Source of the DNA: Flavobacterium luteum
Lineage (GTDB): Bacteria; Bacteroidota; Bacteroidia; Flavobacteriales; Flavobacteriaceae
Direction: 5' to 3'
Assembly: GCF_008806775.1 (NCBI RefSeq)
Contig: NZ_WAEM01000001.1
Coordinates: forward strand, 372,001 to 436,000
Length of the DNA: 64,000 bases
Part shown: one piece after another, positions 27,222-34,788 of the stretch
Position numbering within the stretch: the stretch's first letter is position 1
How the letters are laid out: the number at the start of each line of letters is the position of its first letter
Program-made: the position numbers and the translations under genes
The notes under the pieces: generated by a model
What the model saw: only the letters and a program-made list of their open reading frames with translations
Databases searched by the model: none
What the model was told of the DNA's origin: nothing

Positions 27222-28802
27222 CTACTTTGGGTTTAAAACCAATAACGGAATAATCATCTCTTCTAACGAAATACCACCATGCTGGTAGCTGTTTTTATAA
27301 TAACTCACATAATGATTGTAGTTGTTTACATAAGCCAAGAAAAAATCGTTTTTTGCAAAAATATACGAACTACTCATATTTATTGTTGGCAAACCAATTT
27401 TTTTAGGATCTTTTACCGCATACACATCCTTATCTTCATACGTTAAGCTACGCCCTGTTTTGTATCGAAGATTTAAGCTAGTATTTTTATCGCCAATCAC
27501 CTTCGAAGGATTTTTTACGTTAATTGTTCCGTGATCTGTAGTTAGCACCAGTTTAAAACCCATTTTTTGACCTTGTTGAATTATCTCTAAAAGTGGTGAA
27601 TTCTTAAACCAGCTTAGTGTTAAGGAGCGATAGGCTTTATCATCTGAAGCCAATTCTTTTACCACATCCATTTCGGTTTTAGCATGCGAAAGCATATCAA
27701 CGAAGTTGTACACTACCGTAACCAAATCATTATTTTTTAAAGCCTTAAAATTCTCGGCTAGTTTTTTACCGCTAGCAAGGTTGGTAATTTTAAAATAATC
27801 CTGTTTGATGTTCAATCCTAATCGTTTCAGGTGAGCAGCTAAAAACTCCGCTTCGAATAAATTTTTACCACCTTCTTCGGGATCATTTTTCCAATATTGA
27901 GGAAACTGCTTTTCCATTTCTAATGGCGTAAGTCCAGAGAAAATAGCATTTCTGGCATACTGAGTGGCGGTAGGTAAAATAGCGTAATAATCAACTTCTT
28001 TTTCTAATTTGTAATGATTGGATACCACACTTTCAAATGCCTTCCATTGATCGTAACGCAGGTTATCAATCACCACAAACAAAACAGGCTTGTCTTTTTT
28101 AGTAATTTCAGGCACTACCACTTCTCGAAACAAAGTATGCGAAAGTACGGGTCTGTCTGCTTTGGGTTCATTCGAGCCTTGACGAACTGGCGTGGCAAAC
28201 CAATCTTCATAATTGCGCTCTATAAATTTCCCGAATTGCGAATTGGCTTCCACTTTTTGCGACTCAAGAATGGCTATCATGCTTTGGTCTTCAATGTTTT
28301 CGAGTTCTAATTCCCAGAATACCAATTTTTTATACAATTCAATCCAATCGTCATAGGAATTGACCATAGACAATTCCATAGCTATTTTTCGAAATTCCTT
28401 CTGATAGTCTAAAGTGGTTTTTTCAGAAATCAATCGCGAGTGGTCTAAGTTTTTTTTCAAGCTTAACAAAATCTGGTTCGGATTAACTGGCTTAATCAAA
28501 TAATCGGCAATTTTAGAACCAATGGCTTCCTCCATGATATATTCCTCCTCACTCTTGGTAATCATGATAACAGGCGTCGAAGATTTCTTTTCCTTAATTT
28601 CGGCCAGTGTTTCCAGACCGCTCATTCCGGGCATATTTTCATCTAGAAAAACAATATCAAAATCGCCTTCTTCAAAAACATCTACCGCATCACGACCGTT
28701 ATTGCAGGTAGTGACGTTGTAATTTTTCTTCTCTAGAAACAGGATATGAGGCTTGAGCAAATCGATTTCATCATCTACCCAAAGTATTTTTATTTGATCC
28801 AT
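27222..28802 (-). CDS. porX: PorX-type response regulator with PglZ/alkaline phosphatase domain
   Basis: Two-component effector required for type IX secretion in Bacteroidota, partner of the PorY kinase and SigP-type sigma factor. 526 residues from the ATG at 28802 (MDQIKILWVDDE); an upstream in-frame extension of 12 codons is not used in homologues. Residues 1-120 are a receiver domain with phospho-acceptor Asp54 (VFLDENMPGM) and conserved Lys in YLIKPVNPNQ; the rest is a PglZ-type alkaline-phosphatase-superfamily domain (VIDNLRYDQWKAFE, TATQYARNAIFSGL, VLTTDHGTINVKNP). Two predicted T9SS cargo proteins lie elsewhere in the window (20712, 53623). Confidence 0.94.
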   Translation of the reverse strand: MDQIKILWVDDEIDLLKPHILFLEKKNYNVTTCNNGRDAVDVFEEGDFDIVFLDENMPGMSGLETLAEIKEKKSSTPVIMITKSEEEYIMEEAIGSKIADYLIKPVNPNQILLSLKKNLDHSRLISEKTTLDYQKEFRKIAMELSMVNSYDDWIELYKKLVFWELELENIEDQSMIAILESQKVEANSQFGKFIERNYEDWFATPVRQGSNEPKADRPVLSHTLFREVVVPEITKKDKPVLFVVIDNLRYDQWKAFESVVSNHYKLEKEVDYYAILPTATQYARNAIFSGLTPLEMEKQFPQYWKNDPEEGGKNLFEAEFLAAHLKRLGLNIKQDYFKITNLASGKKLAENFKALKNNDLVTVVYNFVDMLSHAKTEMDVVKELASDDKAYRSLTLSWFKNSPLLEIIQQGQKMGFKLVLTTDHGTINVKNPSKVIGDKNTSLNLRYKTGRSLTYEDKDVYAVKDPKKIGLPTINMSSSYIFAKNDFFLAYVNNYNHYVSYYKNSYQHGGISLEEMIIPLLVLNPK

Positions 28803-29386
28803 TAGTATGGTTTTTGTCTTTTTAAAATGTGAAGCCAATTTAGCATTATTACAACGAGTACTTCTTAAAATTATTGTAAAGTTATGTTATAAACGTTATT
28901 ACATCATCCGGTTAATACGAGTCTAATGTTATCAAGTTAAGGAAAAATTGTTTCCGATTTGTTTTCCTGATATAAGGAGGTATCGCAGGTATAATACTCC
29001 CGCTATGTGATTTCTCCTTATGTCGAAATAAAAAAAACCTTAGCTTAATGATATTGATTATCAAATATTAAGCTAAGCAATTTTGTCATTGCTTACCACA
29101 ATCATTGCAAGTAAAATAAAAACAAACTTCTTTTGCACTTCAAAAACCCTATATTTTACGGTAGTTCAGCAAACTTTTGTTTTTATATATAAATGATATT
29201 CAGTATTTTACGGATATTTAGAAAATGGAATTTGTCTTCTCATTTGTTAAGAACTCAAGCCGAATGTGAATAAGTTTGACTTTCTTTTATGATTATAAAT
29301 GCTAATCTTTGTAAAGTCAGTTAGGCGTTAATTATCAGCGTACTAAGACAAACTATTTTTTTGTTTCATTTAATACCATACCTACT
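28803..29386. other. 584-bp non-coding region between porX and HU-like gene, with two dyads
   Basis: No credible ORF. Two inverted repeats stand out: ATAAGGAG (28972-28979) / CTCCTTAT (29014-29021), and a perfect 11-bp pair CTTAGCTTAAT (29039-29049) / ATTAAGCTAAG (29067-29077). The second is preceded by AAAAAAA and so resembles a terminator for minus-strand transcripts. The region must contain divergent promoters for porX and the HU-like gene. Confidence 0.55.
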
Positions 29387-29770
29387 ATGAGTGTTAAGTA
29401 CAAAGTCCTTCCTCGGAAGAATCCTCAGGACATATTGGCTCCTGAGAAGTTTTATGCCGCTGCTATTGCAGATTGCGATGTCGATTTGGATAGGCTCGCT
29501 GAGCTAATTTCCTATCAATGTACGGTTACCGAATCTGATTGTTATGCGGTGTTGCTGTCTTTAGAGCACAACATCATTAGCGAATTGGGTGAAGGTAGAA
29601 TTGTTAAACTGGGCAGACTTGGAAATTTTCAGGTTGGCGTTAGTTCTGAAGGCAAAGACACTGCTGCAGAAGTTACTGCCAGCGCGATTACCAAAAGTCG
29701 TATCTTGTTCCGTCCTGGAAAAAGATTGCGTGGTATGTTGGAAAGCGTATCTTTCCGAAAAGCCGGCTAG
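29387..29770 (+). CDS. HU/IHF-like DNA-binding protein
   Basis: 127 residues of the Bacteroidota-specific HU-like group (long N-terminal SVKYKVLPRKNPQD, then a helical region and beta-arm core LGEGRIVKLGRLGNFQVGVS and SRILFRPGKRLRGML). Such proteins bend DNA and act as nucleoid-associated or single-strand-binding factors. The gene has higher GC than its surroundings and is followed by a strong terminator, then a rearranged repeat array containing a second copy of its own 3' end. Confidence 0.88.
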   Translation: MSVKYKVLPRKNPQDILAPEKFYAAAIADCDVDLDRLAELISYQCTVTESDCYAVLLSLEHNIISELGEGRIVKLGRLGNFQVGVSSEGKDTAAEVTASAITKSRILFRPGKRLRGMLESVSFRKAG

Positions 29771-29807
29771 TAACCCGCCATGTAGAGTACATTTACATGT
29801 TTGAAAG

Positions 29808-29840
29808 CCTCGAGTGTTCCCGCACTCGAGGTTTTTTTTT
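29808..29840 (+). terminator. Terminator of the HU-like gene
   Basis: CCTCGAGTG (29808-29816) pairs perfectly with CACTCGAGG (29823-29831), followed by nine T residues. Confidence 0.9.
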
Positions 29841-29870
29841 GTCTTTTTTTACGAAAATAGCCGTCATTTC

Positions 29871-29940
29871 GTCGGGACGAAACTTTTGTTTCGTCCTGAC
29901 CGTCTATTTCACTCGTCCTGACGATACAAATAGACGGTCA
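29871..29940. repeat. Overlapping alternative hairpins downstream of the HU-like gene
   Basis: Hairpin 1: GTCGGGACGAAAC (29871-29883) with GTTTCGTCCTGAC (29888-29900), one wobble. Hairpin 2: TGACCGTCTATTT (29897-29909) with AAATAGACGGTCA (29928-29940), perfect. The arms share bases 29897-29900, so both cannot be complete together. The motif CGTCCTGAC occurs twice. Confidence 0.65.
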
Positions 29941-30000
29941 GCACGAACTGAAAAAAAGCTCCTGAGAGAGAAAAAAGAACCTAAAAACACATTTTTTTGT

Positions 30001-30370
30001 AAAAAAAGCTCAAAAAAAGCAATCAAAAGGAGTGTGCTTTTTCCTAAAAAACACTTCTTTTTTAGCCAATTTCCTATGTTTTCAATCTGAAGCCAAGCGA
30101 CTAAACAACAAAAATCTATGAAAAACTATGGTTCTATGTTGTTTTAAAAAAAAAAGAAAACACCCATTTACTCCATAAAAAGAGCTCAAAAAAAGCAATC
30201 AAAAGGAGTGTTTTTTTCCTAAAAAACGCTTCTTTCGTAGCCAATTTTACTATGTTTTCTATCTGAAGCCAAGCGACTAAACAACAAAAATCTATGAAAA
30301 ACTATGGTTCTATGTGGTTAAAAAAAAAGAAAACACCCATTTACTCCATAAAAAAAGCTCAAAAAAAGCA
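30001..30370 (+). repeat. Tandem repeat, unit about 173-176 bp, two copies plus a partial third
   Basis: The segment beginning AAAAAAAGCTCAAAAAAAGC recurs at offsets of 176 bp (GCTC at 30008 and 30184) and 173 bp (30357). Units share AATCAAAAGGAGTGT, GCCAAGCGACTAAACAACAA, AATCTATGAAAAACTATGG and AACACCCATTTACTCCAT. No plausible coding frame runs through them. The third copy stops after about 20 bp and joins a duplicated piece of the HU gene 3' end. Confidence 0.75.
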
Positions 30371-30430
30371 GCTAGTAACCCGTCTTTTTGAGCAAATTTA
30401 GATGTTCGAAAGCCTCGAATAGTTCCCGCC
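30371..30430 (+). repeat. Duplicated, degenerate fragment of the HU-like gene 3' end
   Basis: GCTAGTAACCCG (30371) and GAAAGCCTCGA (30408) match 29766 and 29803, the stop codon and terminator region of the HU-like gene, both at exactly 605 bp offset. The copied terminator stem is degraded (CCTCGAATAG...CCATTCG). This is a scar of duplication and deletion. Confidence 0.7.
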
Positions 30431-30777
30431 ATTCGTTTCGAATCGTTTTGTAAATGTAGTAGATTATTGCTTTTGTTGTACGCCCTTTGTTGAAAAGTCG
30501 TTAAAATCGTTGGTTTTACAAGGGATTAGCCGCTATAATTTATCAACATTTGCTCACTTTTGTACCAGAAAATTCCGAATAAATAATCGCTTTTATGCCG
30601 CTTTTTTCTTTTTTTATAGCTTGTAATGCAGGTACTAACATGCTACATTTTATACCATAAAAACAGAATACTATTTGTTTCATTCCTTTATCTGTCGTTA
30701 TAAATAGACCAAAAAAAACGGGCACATACTCTTGCTAAAACCAATTATATTCGTTAGGTTAGAAATAAGTAATGCTT

Positions 30778-30975
30778 AACTTGTTGGGTGTAATTATTAA
30801 AAACGTCAGTTCGAGTCTTTTTTGCGAAGTGAAACGTAGCAAAAAATGTATCGAGAACCGTTTTTAATGAAATTTTTCTTGTTCTCGATACGATTTTCTT
30901 CCCGAAGCTTCGGGAGAAAATCACTCGAACTGACGAAAAATTATCATCAAAAACTAATTACACCCAACGGGTTAA
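30778..30975. repeat. Nested palindromic repeat element of about 200 bp
   Basis: Successive arms pair around one centre: GTTGGGTGTAATTA (30783-30796) with 30955-30968; CGTCAGTTCGAGT (30804-30816) with 30923-30935; GTATCGAGAAC (30848-30858) with 30881-30891; plus the internal palindrome CCCGAAGCTTCGGG (30901-30914). All named arms are perfect. It looks like a non-coding interspersed element of the MITE/REP kind; similar TATCGAG pieces occur near 20060 and 27100. Confidence 0.7.
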
Positions 30976-31040
30976 TACTTACCAATTATACATACGTTCC
31001 TATGTGTAGTTCTGAAAAGTTTAATGCTTTTACTACTTTA

Positions 31041-31280
31041 TCAATTGCATAAAATACATTCCTTATCTGAATATCCATTTTTTTTAGCCCAAGCTAAACA
31101 TTCTGCCTTAATGGAATGACACGGAGTATAATCAAGGCTGTCCACTGTCCATTTTCCTGTTCCGGCACATTTTCCACAAAATTTAAGGTCAATATCTTCA
31201 ACGAAAGCATCACCGCTACAACTGTTATTAAATAGCGTACTAATGAAAAATGCAATTATAATATATTTACTCGCTTTCAT
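31041..31280 (-). CDS. Small Cys-rich lipoprotein, uncharacterised
   Basis: 79 residues starting at an ATG. Signal peptide with lipobox-like NNSC (Cys21), then a short domain rich in cysteine: FCGKCAGTGKW, then TPCHS, AECLAW and a C-terminal KECILCN, with CxxC pairs suggesting a small metal-binding or disulfide-stabilised module. I do not recognise a family. It sits alone in a repeat-rich area; the coherent signal peptide plus cysteine pattern supports a real gene. Confidence 0.55.
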   Translation of the reverse strand: MKASKYIIIAFFISTLFNNSCSGDAFVEDIDLKFCGKCAGTGKWTVDSLDYTPCHSIKAECLAWAKKNGYSDKECILCN

Positions 31281-31503
31281 AATTTAAAAATTTCGTAAAA
31301 ACATTTAAATCATCCTATTAAAGTTACCTAATTTTTTTATGCTACACAATAAAAGAAATCAGTTTATTTACCGCCGGACAGATAGTGTATTACCGCATTT
31401 ATAATTGCTCTAAATAATTAAAATTGAACTCCTTTACGGCTTTCCTCAATGAGTATGGAATAAATTTCAATATCTTAGTGGTTAAATAAATTTTAAACCT
31501 TTA

Positions 31504-31680
31504 ATGGCAGCCGTACAAAAACAAAAATTAAAACAACAACTTTGGAATATCGCCAACACCCTTCGTGGGAAAATGGATGCCGATGATTTTAGAGATTACA
31601 TATTAGGGTTTATTTTCTACAAGTACCTGAGTACTAAAATGGATTTGTATACTAACGAAATACTGAAACCAATAGTTTAA
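31504..31680 (+). pseudogene. hsdM remnant: N-terminal fragment of a type I restriction-modification methyltransferase subunit
   Basis: Begins at an ATG and translates to 58 residues including KQQLWNIANTLRGKMDADDF and YILGFIFYKYLSTKMD, the N-terminal helical domain of HsdM, then stops at TAA. A complete HsdM is over 450 residues and no methyltransferase motifs (NPPF/Y), hsdS or hsdR are found nearby, so only the first tenth remains. Indicates a former type I RM locus here, lost by deletion. Confidence 0.8.
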
Positions 31681-31823
31681 TACATTTGTATTGTACAATA
31701 TTTATTTGATAAAATTACTTATAAATTAATCTTGACAATATACTTTGTTAGTATAACAACAATAGAAGAATGTATTGGTTTAATTATGATTTGTTGTGCA
31801 TTCGTAAAAACTACGTTTATATA

Positions 31824-32402
31824 CTATAGCTTATTCAGAGTTTCTTTTAGTTCATTAGGATCCTGAAGTTCATCTAGTGATTTGGACGTATAATGAATCT
31901 GCATGCTTGGAATATCATTACCAATACTTATTAATGTTATTTTTATAGTAGTTCTTTCAGTGTTCCAAACAGCATAGAGATTCAGATTTTTATCGGCAAT
32001 AGCTTGTTTTTTATTGGTTTTGTCAAACAAAGGGTCAGTAGTATTCCATGTTTCCTTCTCTTTAGCTGCTATTCCATATTTTTGTGTGAGTAGTTTAAAG
32101 AAAATAGAATAATCCTGATAATAAAGTTCTGGGTTGCTGTATATTCTTGAAAAAATATAGATTCCGCTAATTAGCTTTTTGTTTTCATTAAATATATATA
32201 AAACCTTGAAATTAGAACCAACAAGTTTATCGTCATACTCTAACTCATAATTATTTAATTTAGAGAAAAAAGGTGCTTTTTCTTCAGCTCTTACTTTTTC
32301 CATTGTACTTCCCCATCTAAAATTTCTAAAATCATTAGTTTGTGCAATGCCACAATGCATTCCAACCATTAAACTAAGTGCGGCAAATAGTATCTTTTTC
32401 AT
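31824..32402 (-). CDS. Exported protein of unknown function
   Basis: 192 residues from the ATG at 32402 (MKKILFAALSLMVGMHCGIAQ); an upstream TTG three codons earlier is less likely. Signal peptide cleaved near GIAQ-TNDF, then a single domain starting FRNFRWGSTMEKVRAEE, a pattern I associate with periplasmic alpha/beta proteins in Bacteroidota, and ending in a charged helix. No enzymatic motif seen. Stand-alone gene inside the rearranged island. Confidence 0.72.
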   Translation of the reverse strand: MKKILFAALSLMVGMHCGIAQTNDFRNFRWGSTMEKVRAEEKAPFFSKLNNYELEYDDKLVGSNFKVLYIFNENKKLISGIYIFSRIYSNPELYYQDYSIFFKLLTQKYGIAAKEKETWNTTDPLFDKTNKKQAIADKNLNLYAVWNTERTTIKITLISIGNDIPSMQIHYTSKSLDELQDPNELKETLNKL

Positions 32403-32592
32403 TTCTTTCAATTTAGATTTTATATTTTTATTTTGACATTTGATTGTTACTTTCAGTATTCTAATTAGAGTATTGTTTTTAGTTAATAATTCGCTAAGGA
32501 GGTTCCTATTATAGGTGTGAAAACTTCATTAGACATGAAAACCTAAGAATGTTTAGAGCACTAAGAGCTTCCGCCAAATATTTATTAAGATT

Positions 32593-32968
32593 TATTACCA
32601 AAACAAAAGTCCCGATTGTAAAACCGAGACTTCTGCTAGATGCTTGCTTGAAACTATAATTTATTTTTCACTACACGTTACATTTTCCTAAAGAAACTGC
32701 ATTTGCGGCTACTAAACTATACTTCATTTCGGACATAACTTTCTAATTTTCCTTTTGGAACCTTAGCTGTACAAATGCCTGTAACAAACACCATTTTTAT
32801 ATGATATGATATCCTCTTTTTAAGAACTTAAATCTTTACCAAAGATAGGGTAGCTATAGGAGAGTGAAAATGACAGCCATCATATCTTGATTTGATTGTA
32901 ATCAAAAAAAGAACTAAATTTTATAAATGAATGCCAAGGGAGTACTTATGATTGTGATGGTTGCTTTT
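32593..32968. repeat. Direct repeat copy 1 (about 376 bp)
   Basis: Near-identical to 33019-33399: I count three single-base differences and a 5-bp length difference in an AT-rich dinucleotide-like run (GATAT/GATATAATAT). Contains a complete minus-strand promoter, two tiny ORFs and a terminator. Confidence 0.9.
32597..32847 (-). ncRNA. Small minus-strand transcription unit, copy 1 (possible sRNA or micropeptide mRNA)
   Basis: A -7 element TATCTTTG (complement of 32840-32847) matches TAnnTTTG; about 230 nt downstream a hairpin AAGTCTCG/CGGGACTT (32607-32632, one G-U pair) is followed by TTTGTTTT, a typical terminator. Between them lie two overlapping tiny ORFs: 25 codons (32794 to 32717, MVFVTGICTAKVPKGKLESY...) and 21 codons (32736 to 32671, MSEMKYSLVAANAVSLGKCN...). 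Whether the product is RNA or peptide is unknown. Confidence 0.5.
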
Positions 32969-33018
32969 TGTTTTATTAAATTTTGAGCGCCAAGAACTCT
33001 GAACAATATTTATACAAC

Positions 33019-33399
33019 TATTACCAAAACAAAAGTCCCGATTGTAAAACCGAGACTTCTGCTAGATGCTTGCTTGAAACTATAATTTATTTTTCACTAC
33101 ACGTTACATTTTCCTAAAGAAACTGCATTTGCGGCTACTAAACTATACTTCATTTCGGACATAATTTTCTAATTTTCCTTTTGGAACCTTAGCTGTACAA
33201 ATGCCTGTAACAAACACCATTTTTATATGATATAATATGATATCCTCTTTTTAAGAACTTAAATCTTTACCAAAGATAGGGTAGCTGTAGGAGAGTGAAA
33301 ATGACAGCCGTCATATCTTGATTTGATTGTAATCAAAAAAAGAACTAAATTTTATAAATGAATGCCAAGGGAGTACTTATGATTGTGATGGTTGCTTTT
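33019..33399. repeat. Direct repeat copy 2 (about 381 bp)
   Basis: Second copy of the 32593-32968 segment, offset 426 bp at the left end and 431 bp at the right end, with about 50 bp between copies. High identity implies recent tandem duplication. Confidence 0.9.
33023..33278 (-). ncRNA. Small minus-strand transcription unit, copy 2
   Basis: Same design as copy 1: -7 element TATCTTTG (complement of 33271-33278), ORFs of 25 codons (33220 to 33143) and 21 codons (33162 to 33097), terminator hairpin at 33033-33058 followed by T-rich sequence on the minus strand. The AGT-to-AAT change relative to copy 1 alters one residue (Ser to Asn) in the 25-codon ORF only. Confidence 0.5.
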
Positions 33400-33480
33400 C
33401 TACAGGTATTAACAATTAAATTATTAGCTATAGAATTTACTTCTTCATTTGTAAAAAAAAACAAATTTAGAGATAAATGA
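33358..33480 (+). CDS. Possible 40-residue hydrophobic peptide
   Basis: Short ORF at the right edge of repeat copy 2: MNAKGVLMIVMVAFLQVLTI, then a hydrophobic stretch and a basic tail (KKNKFRDK). In copy 1 the same start gives only 19 residues because the sequence leaves the repeat. The single hydrophobic helix plus charged tail resembles small membrane peptides, but there is no independent support for translation. Confidence 0.2.
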   Translation: MNAKGVLMIVMVAFLQVLTIKLLAIEFTSSFVKKNKFRDK

Positions 33481-33582
33481 AATTAATTTATTTTTAGATA
33501 GGTCGCTAGTTTCAATAATCTTTTTAGATTTTAACATAAGAAGATTTGATAAAATGTTTTGATAAAAAATTATAGGGTACTA

Positions 33583-34773
33583 TTATCGCTCAAACAAACC
33601 AATACTTCCGCCAACCCAATCTTTATCTTTATTGAATTTAACTCCAATCATTTCACCACGGCTTAAACGAACCAAATTGCAAAGTAGAGTAGGAGCAACA
33701 TCGTTTTTTTTCCATACACAAAGTAGTCGTACTTCGACTTTTACTTTGCCATGTGGCGATTGCACAATAGGGATATAATGAACTTTTTTTTGAAGAATAT
33801 AAAGGTCTTTTTGTTTTACAGCTTCAATATCCCCTTTTTGAATATTAAATATAACTCCTGACCCCGAAAAAGAAAATAAGGGTTTTAAAACGTAATTTTC
33901 TAAATCCTCTGGGATTTCTTTTAATTCACTCAATAATGTAGTTTCTATAAAATACTTTCCTTTTAAAAACGGTAAGATAAATTTGCTAATTCTGAAAAAC
34001 CAATTGGGGTGTCCTGCCCATTCAACATCCAAATTATCTGAAAAACTGAAATTGAGTTTTAAGTCAGTTCGTAATTCTAATTCATCAAAAATTACTCGGT
34101 TGTATATTCTTTTAACTAAAACTTCTTCATCCTTCTCGTTTTTATAAAAAAGTTGGTTTCCCTTTTTAATAATATTAGTTACGCAAATAGTAGGTATCCC
34201 AATATCTTTACTACAATACAAAAAATCGATTCTGGTGTTTTGCTTTTCGGGTTCGATTTCTAATAAAATAACATTTTCTTTTGGTAGATTATCGCAAATT
34301 ACTTCACTAAGAATTGACACATATTCATCAGAAGTTATACCATTAAAAAAAGGGGTTAGTTCCTCTAGGAAAGGATATTGATTTTTAAATTTTGAATATA
34401 AGTTTGACTGATAGTTATATAAAGTAGGAAAGCCCTGCACTTCAATTAACTTTGGAATTGTCTCTCCGTTTTCTTCACAAATTCCAAAATCAATTGCTAA
34501 AAATGTAGTATGTGCATCTTCGTTAGGAACTTTAGTATTGAGTTCTAATGATTTGTTTGTAAGCTCTTTAAAATTATCTTTCTGAATAAATTGTATAACA
34601 TCATTACAACCTTCAATTAATTGTTGTTTTAAATCCTTTGAGATAAAAAATGGAGTTTCTGCCATTCTAAATGTTGGCACATAATTAAAATCAGAAGCGA
34701 TATCGTCTTGTAAATCTTGGTATTTTTTTAGGCTAAAACTCTCGTTAAATAAAGTACGATATTTAGAAATCAT
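33583..34773 (-). CDS. ATP-grasp-like protein of a predicted amidoligase cluster
   Basis: 396 residues. No close named family recognised, but the C-terminal half has ATP-grasp-type features: ENYVLKPLFSFSGSGVIFN (Lys and glycine-rich loop), DLYILQKKVHYIPIV, KVKVEVRLLCVW and a late RLSRGEMIGVKFNKDK with possible metal-binding residues, resembling circularly permuted or glutathionylspermidine-synthetase-like ATP-grasps. The N-terminal half includes AIDFGICEENGETIPKLIEV. Probably forms an amide bond between a carboxylate and an amine. Last gene of the five-gene operon starting at 38479; 15 bp after the amidotransferase gene. Confidence 0.72.
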   Translation of the reverse strand: MISKYRTLFNESFSLKKYQDLQDDIASDFNYVPTFRMAETPFFISKDLKQQLIEGCNDVIQFIQKDNFKELTNKSLELNTKVPNEDAHTTFLAIDFGICEENGETIPKLIEVQGFPTLYNYQSNLYSKFKNQYPFLEELTPFFNGITSDEYVSILSEVICDNLPKENVILLEIEPEKQNTRIDFLYCSKDIGIPTICVTNIIKKGNQLFYKNEKDEEVLVKRIYNRVIFDELELRTDLKLNFSFSDNLDVEWAGHPNWFFRISKFILPFLKGKYFIETTLLSELKEIPEDLENYVLKPLFSFSGSGVIFNIQKGDIEAVKQKDLYILQKKVHYIPIVQSPHGKVKVEVRLLCVWKKNDVAPTLLCNLVRLSRGEMIGVKFNKDKDWVGGSIGLFER

Positions 34774-34788
34774 TATTGAAATTTGGAT

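Noticed and set aside
28014..28310. 98-codon plus-strand frame inside porX
   Set aside because: Antisense to the well-supported PglZ domain of PorX.
29797..30090. Open frame of 97 codons downstream of the HU-like gene
   Set aside because: It runs through a strong terminator, overlapping hairpins and a low-complexity repeat, and the translation is Lys/Phe-rich with no domain pattern.
30543..30725. 60-codon minus-strand open frame
   Set aside because: No signal peptide, no recognisable motif and no promoter or neighbour support; the ordinary expectation for AT-rich intergenic sequence.
30846..31052. 68-codon plus-strand open frame
   Set aside because: Most of it lies inside the nested palindromic element, so the frame is probably incidental.
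32593..33399. Paired direct repeats considered as insertion-sequence ends or composite-transposon arms
   Set aside because: No transposase, no terminal inverted repeats and only about 50 bp between the copies; simple tandem duplication fits better.
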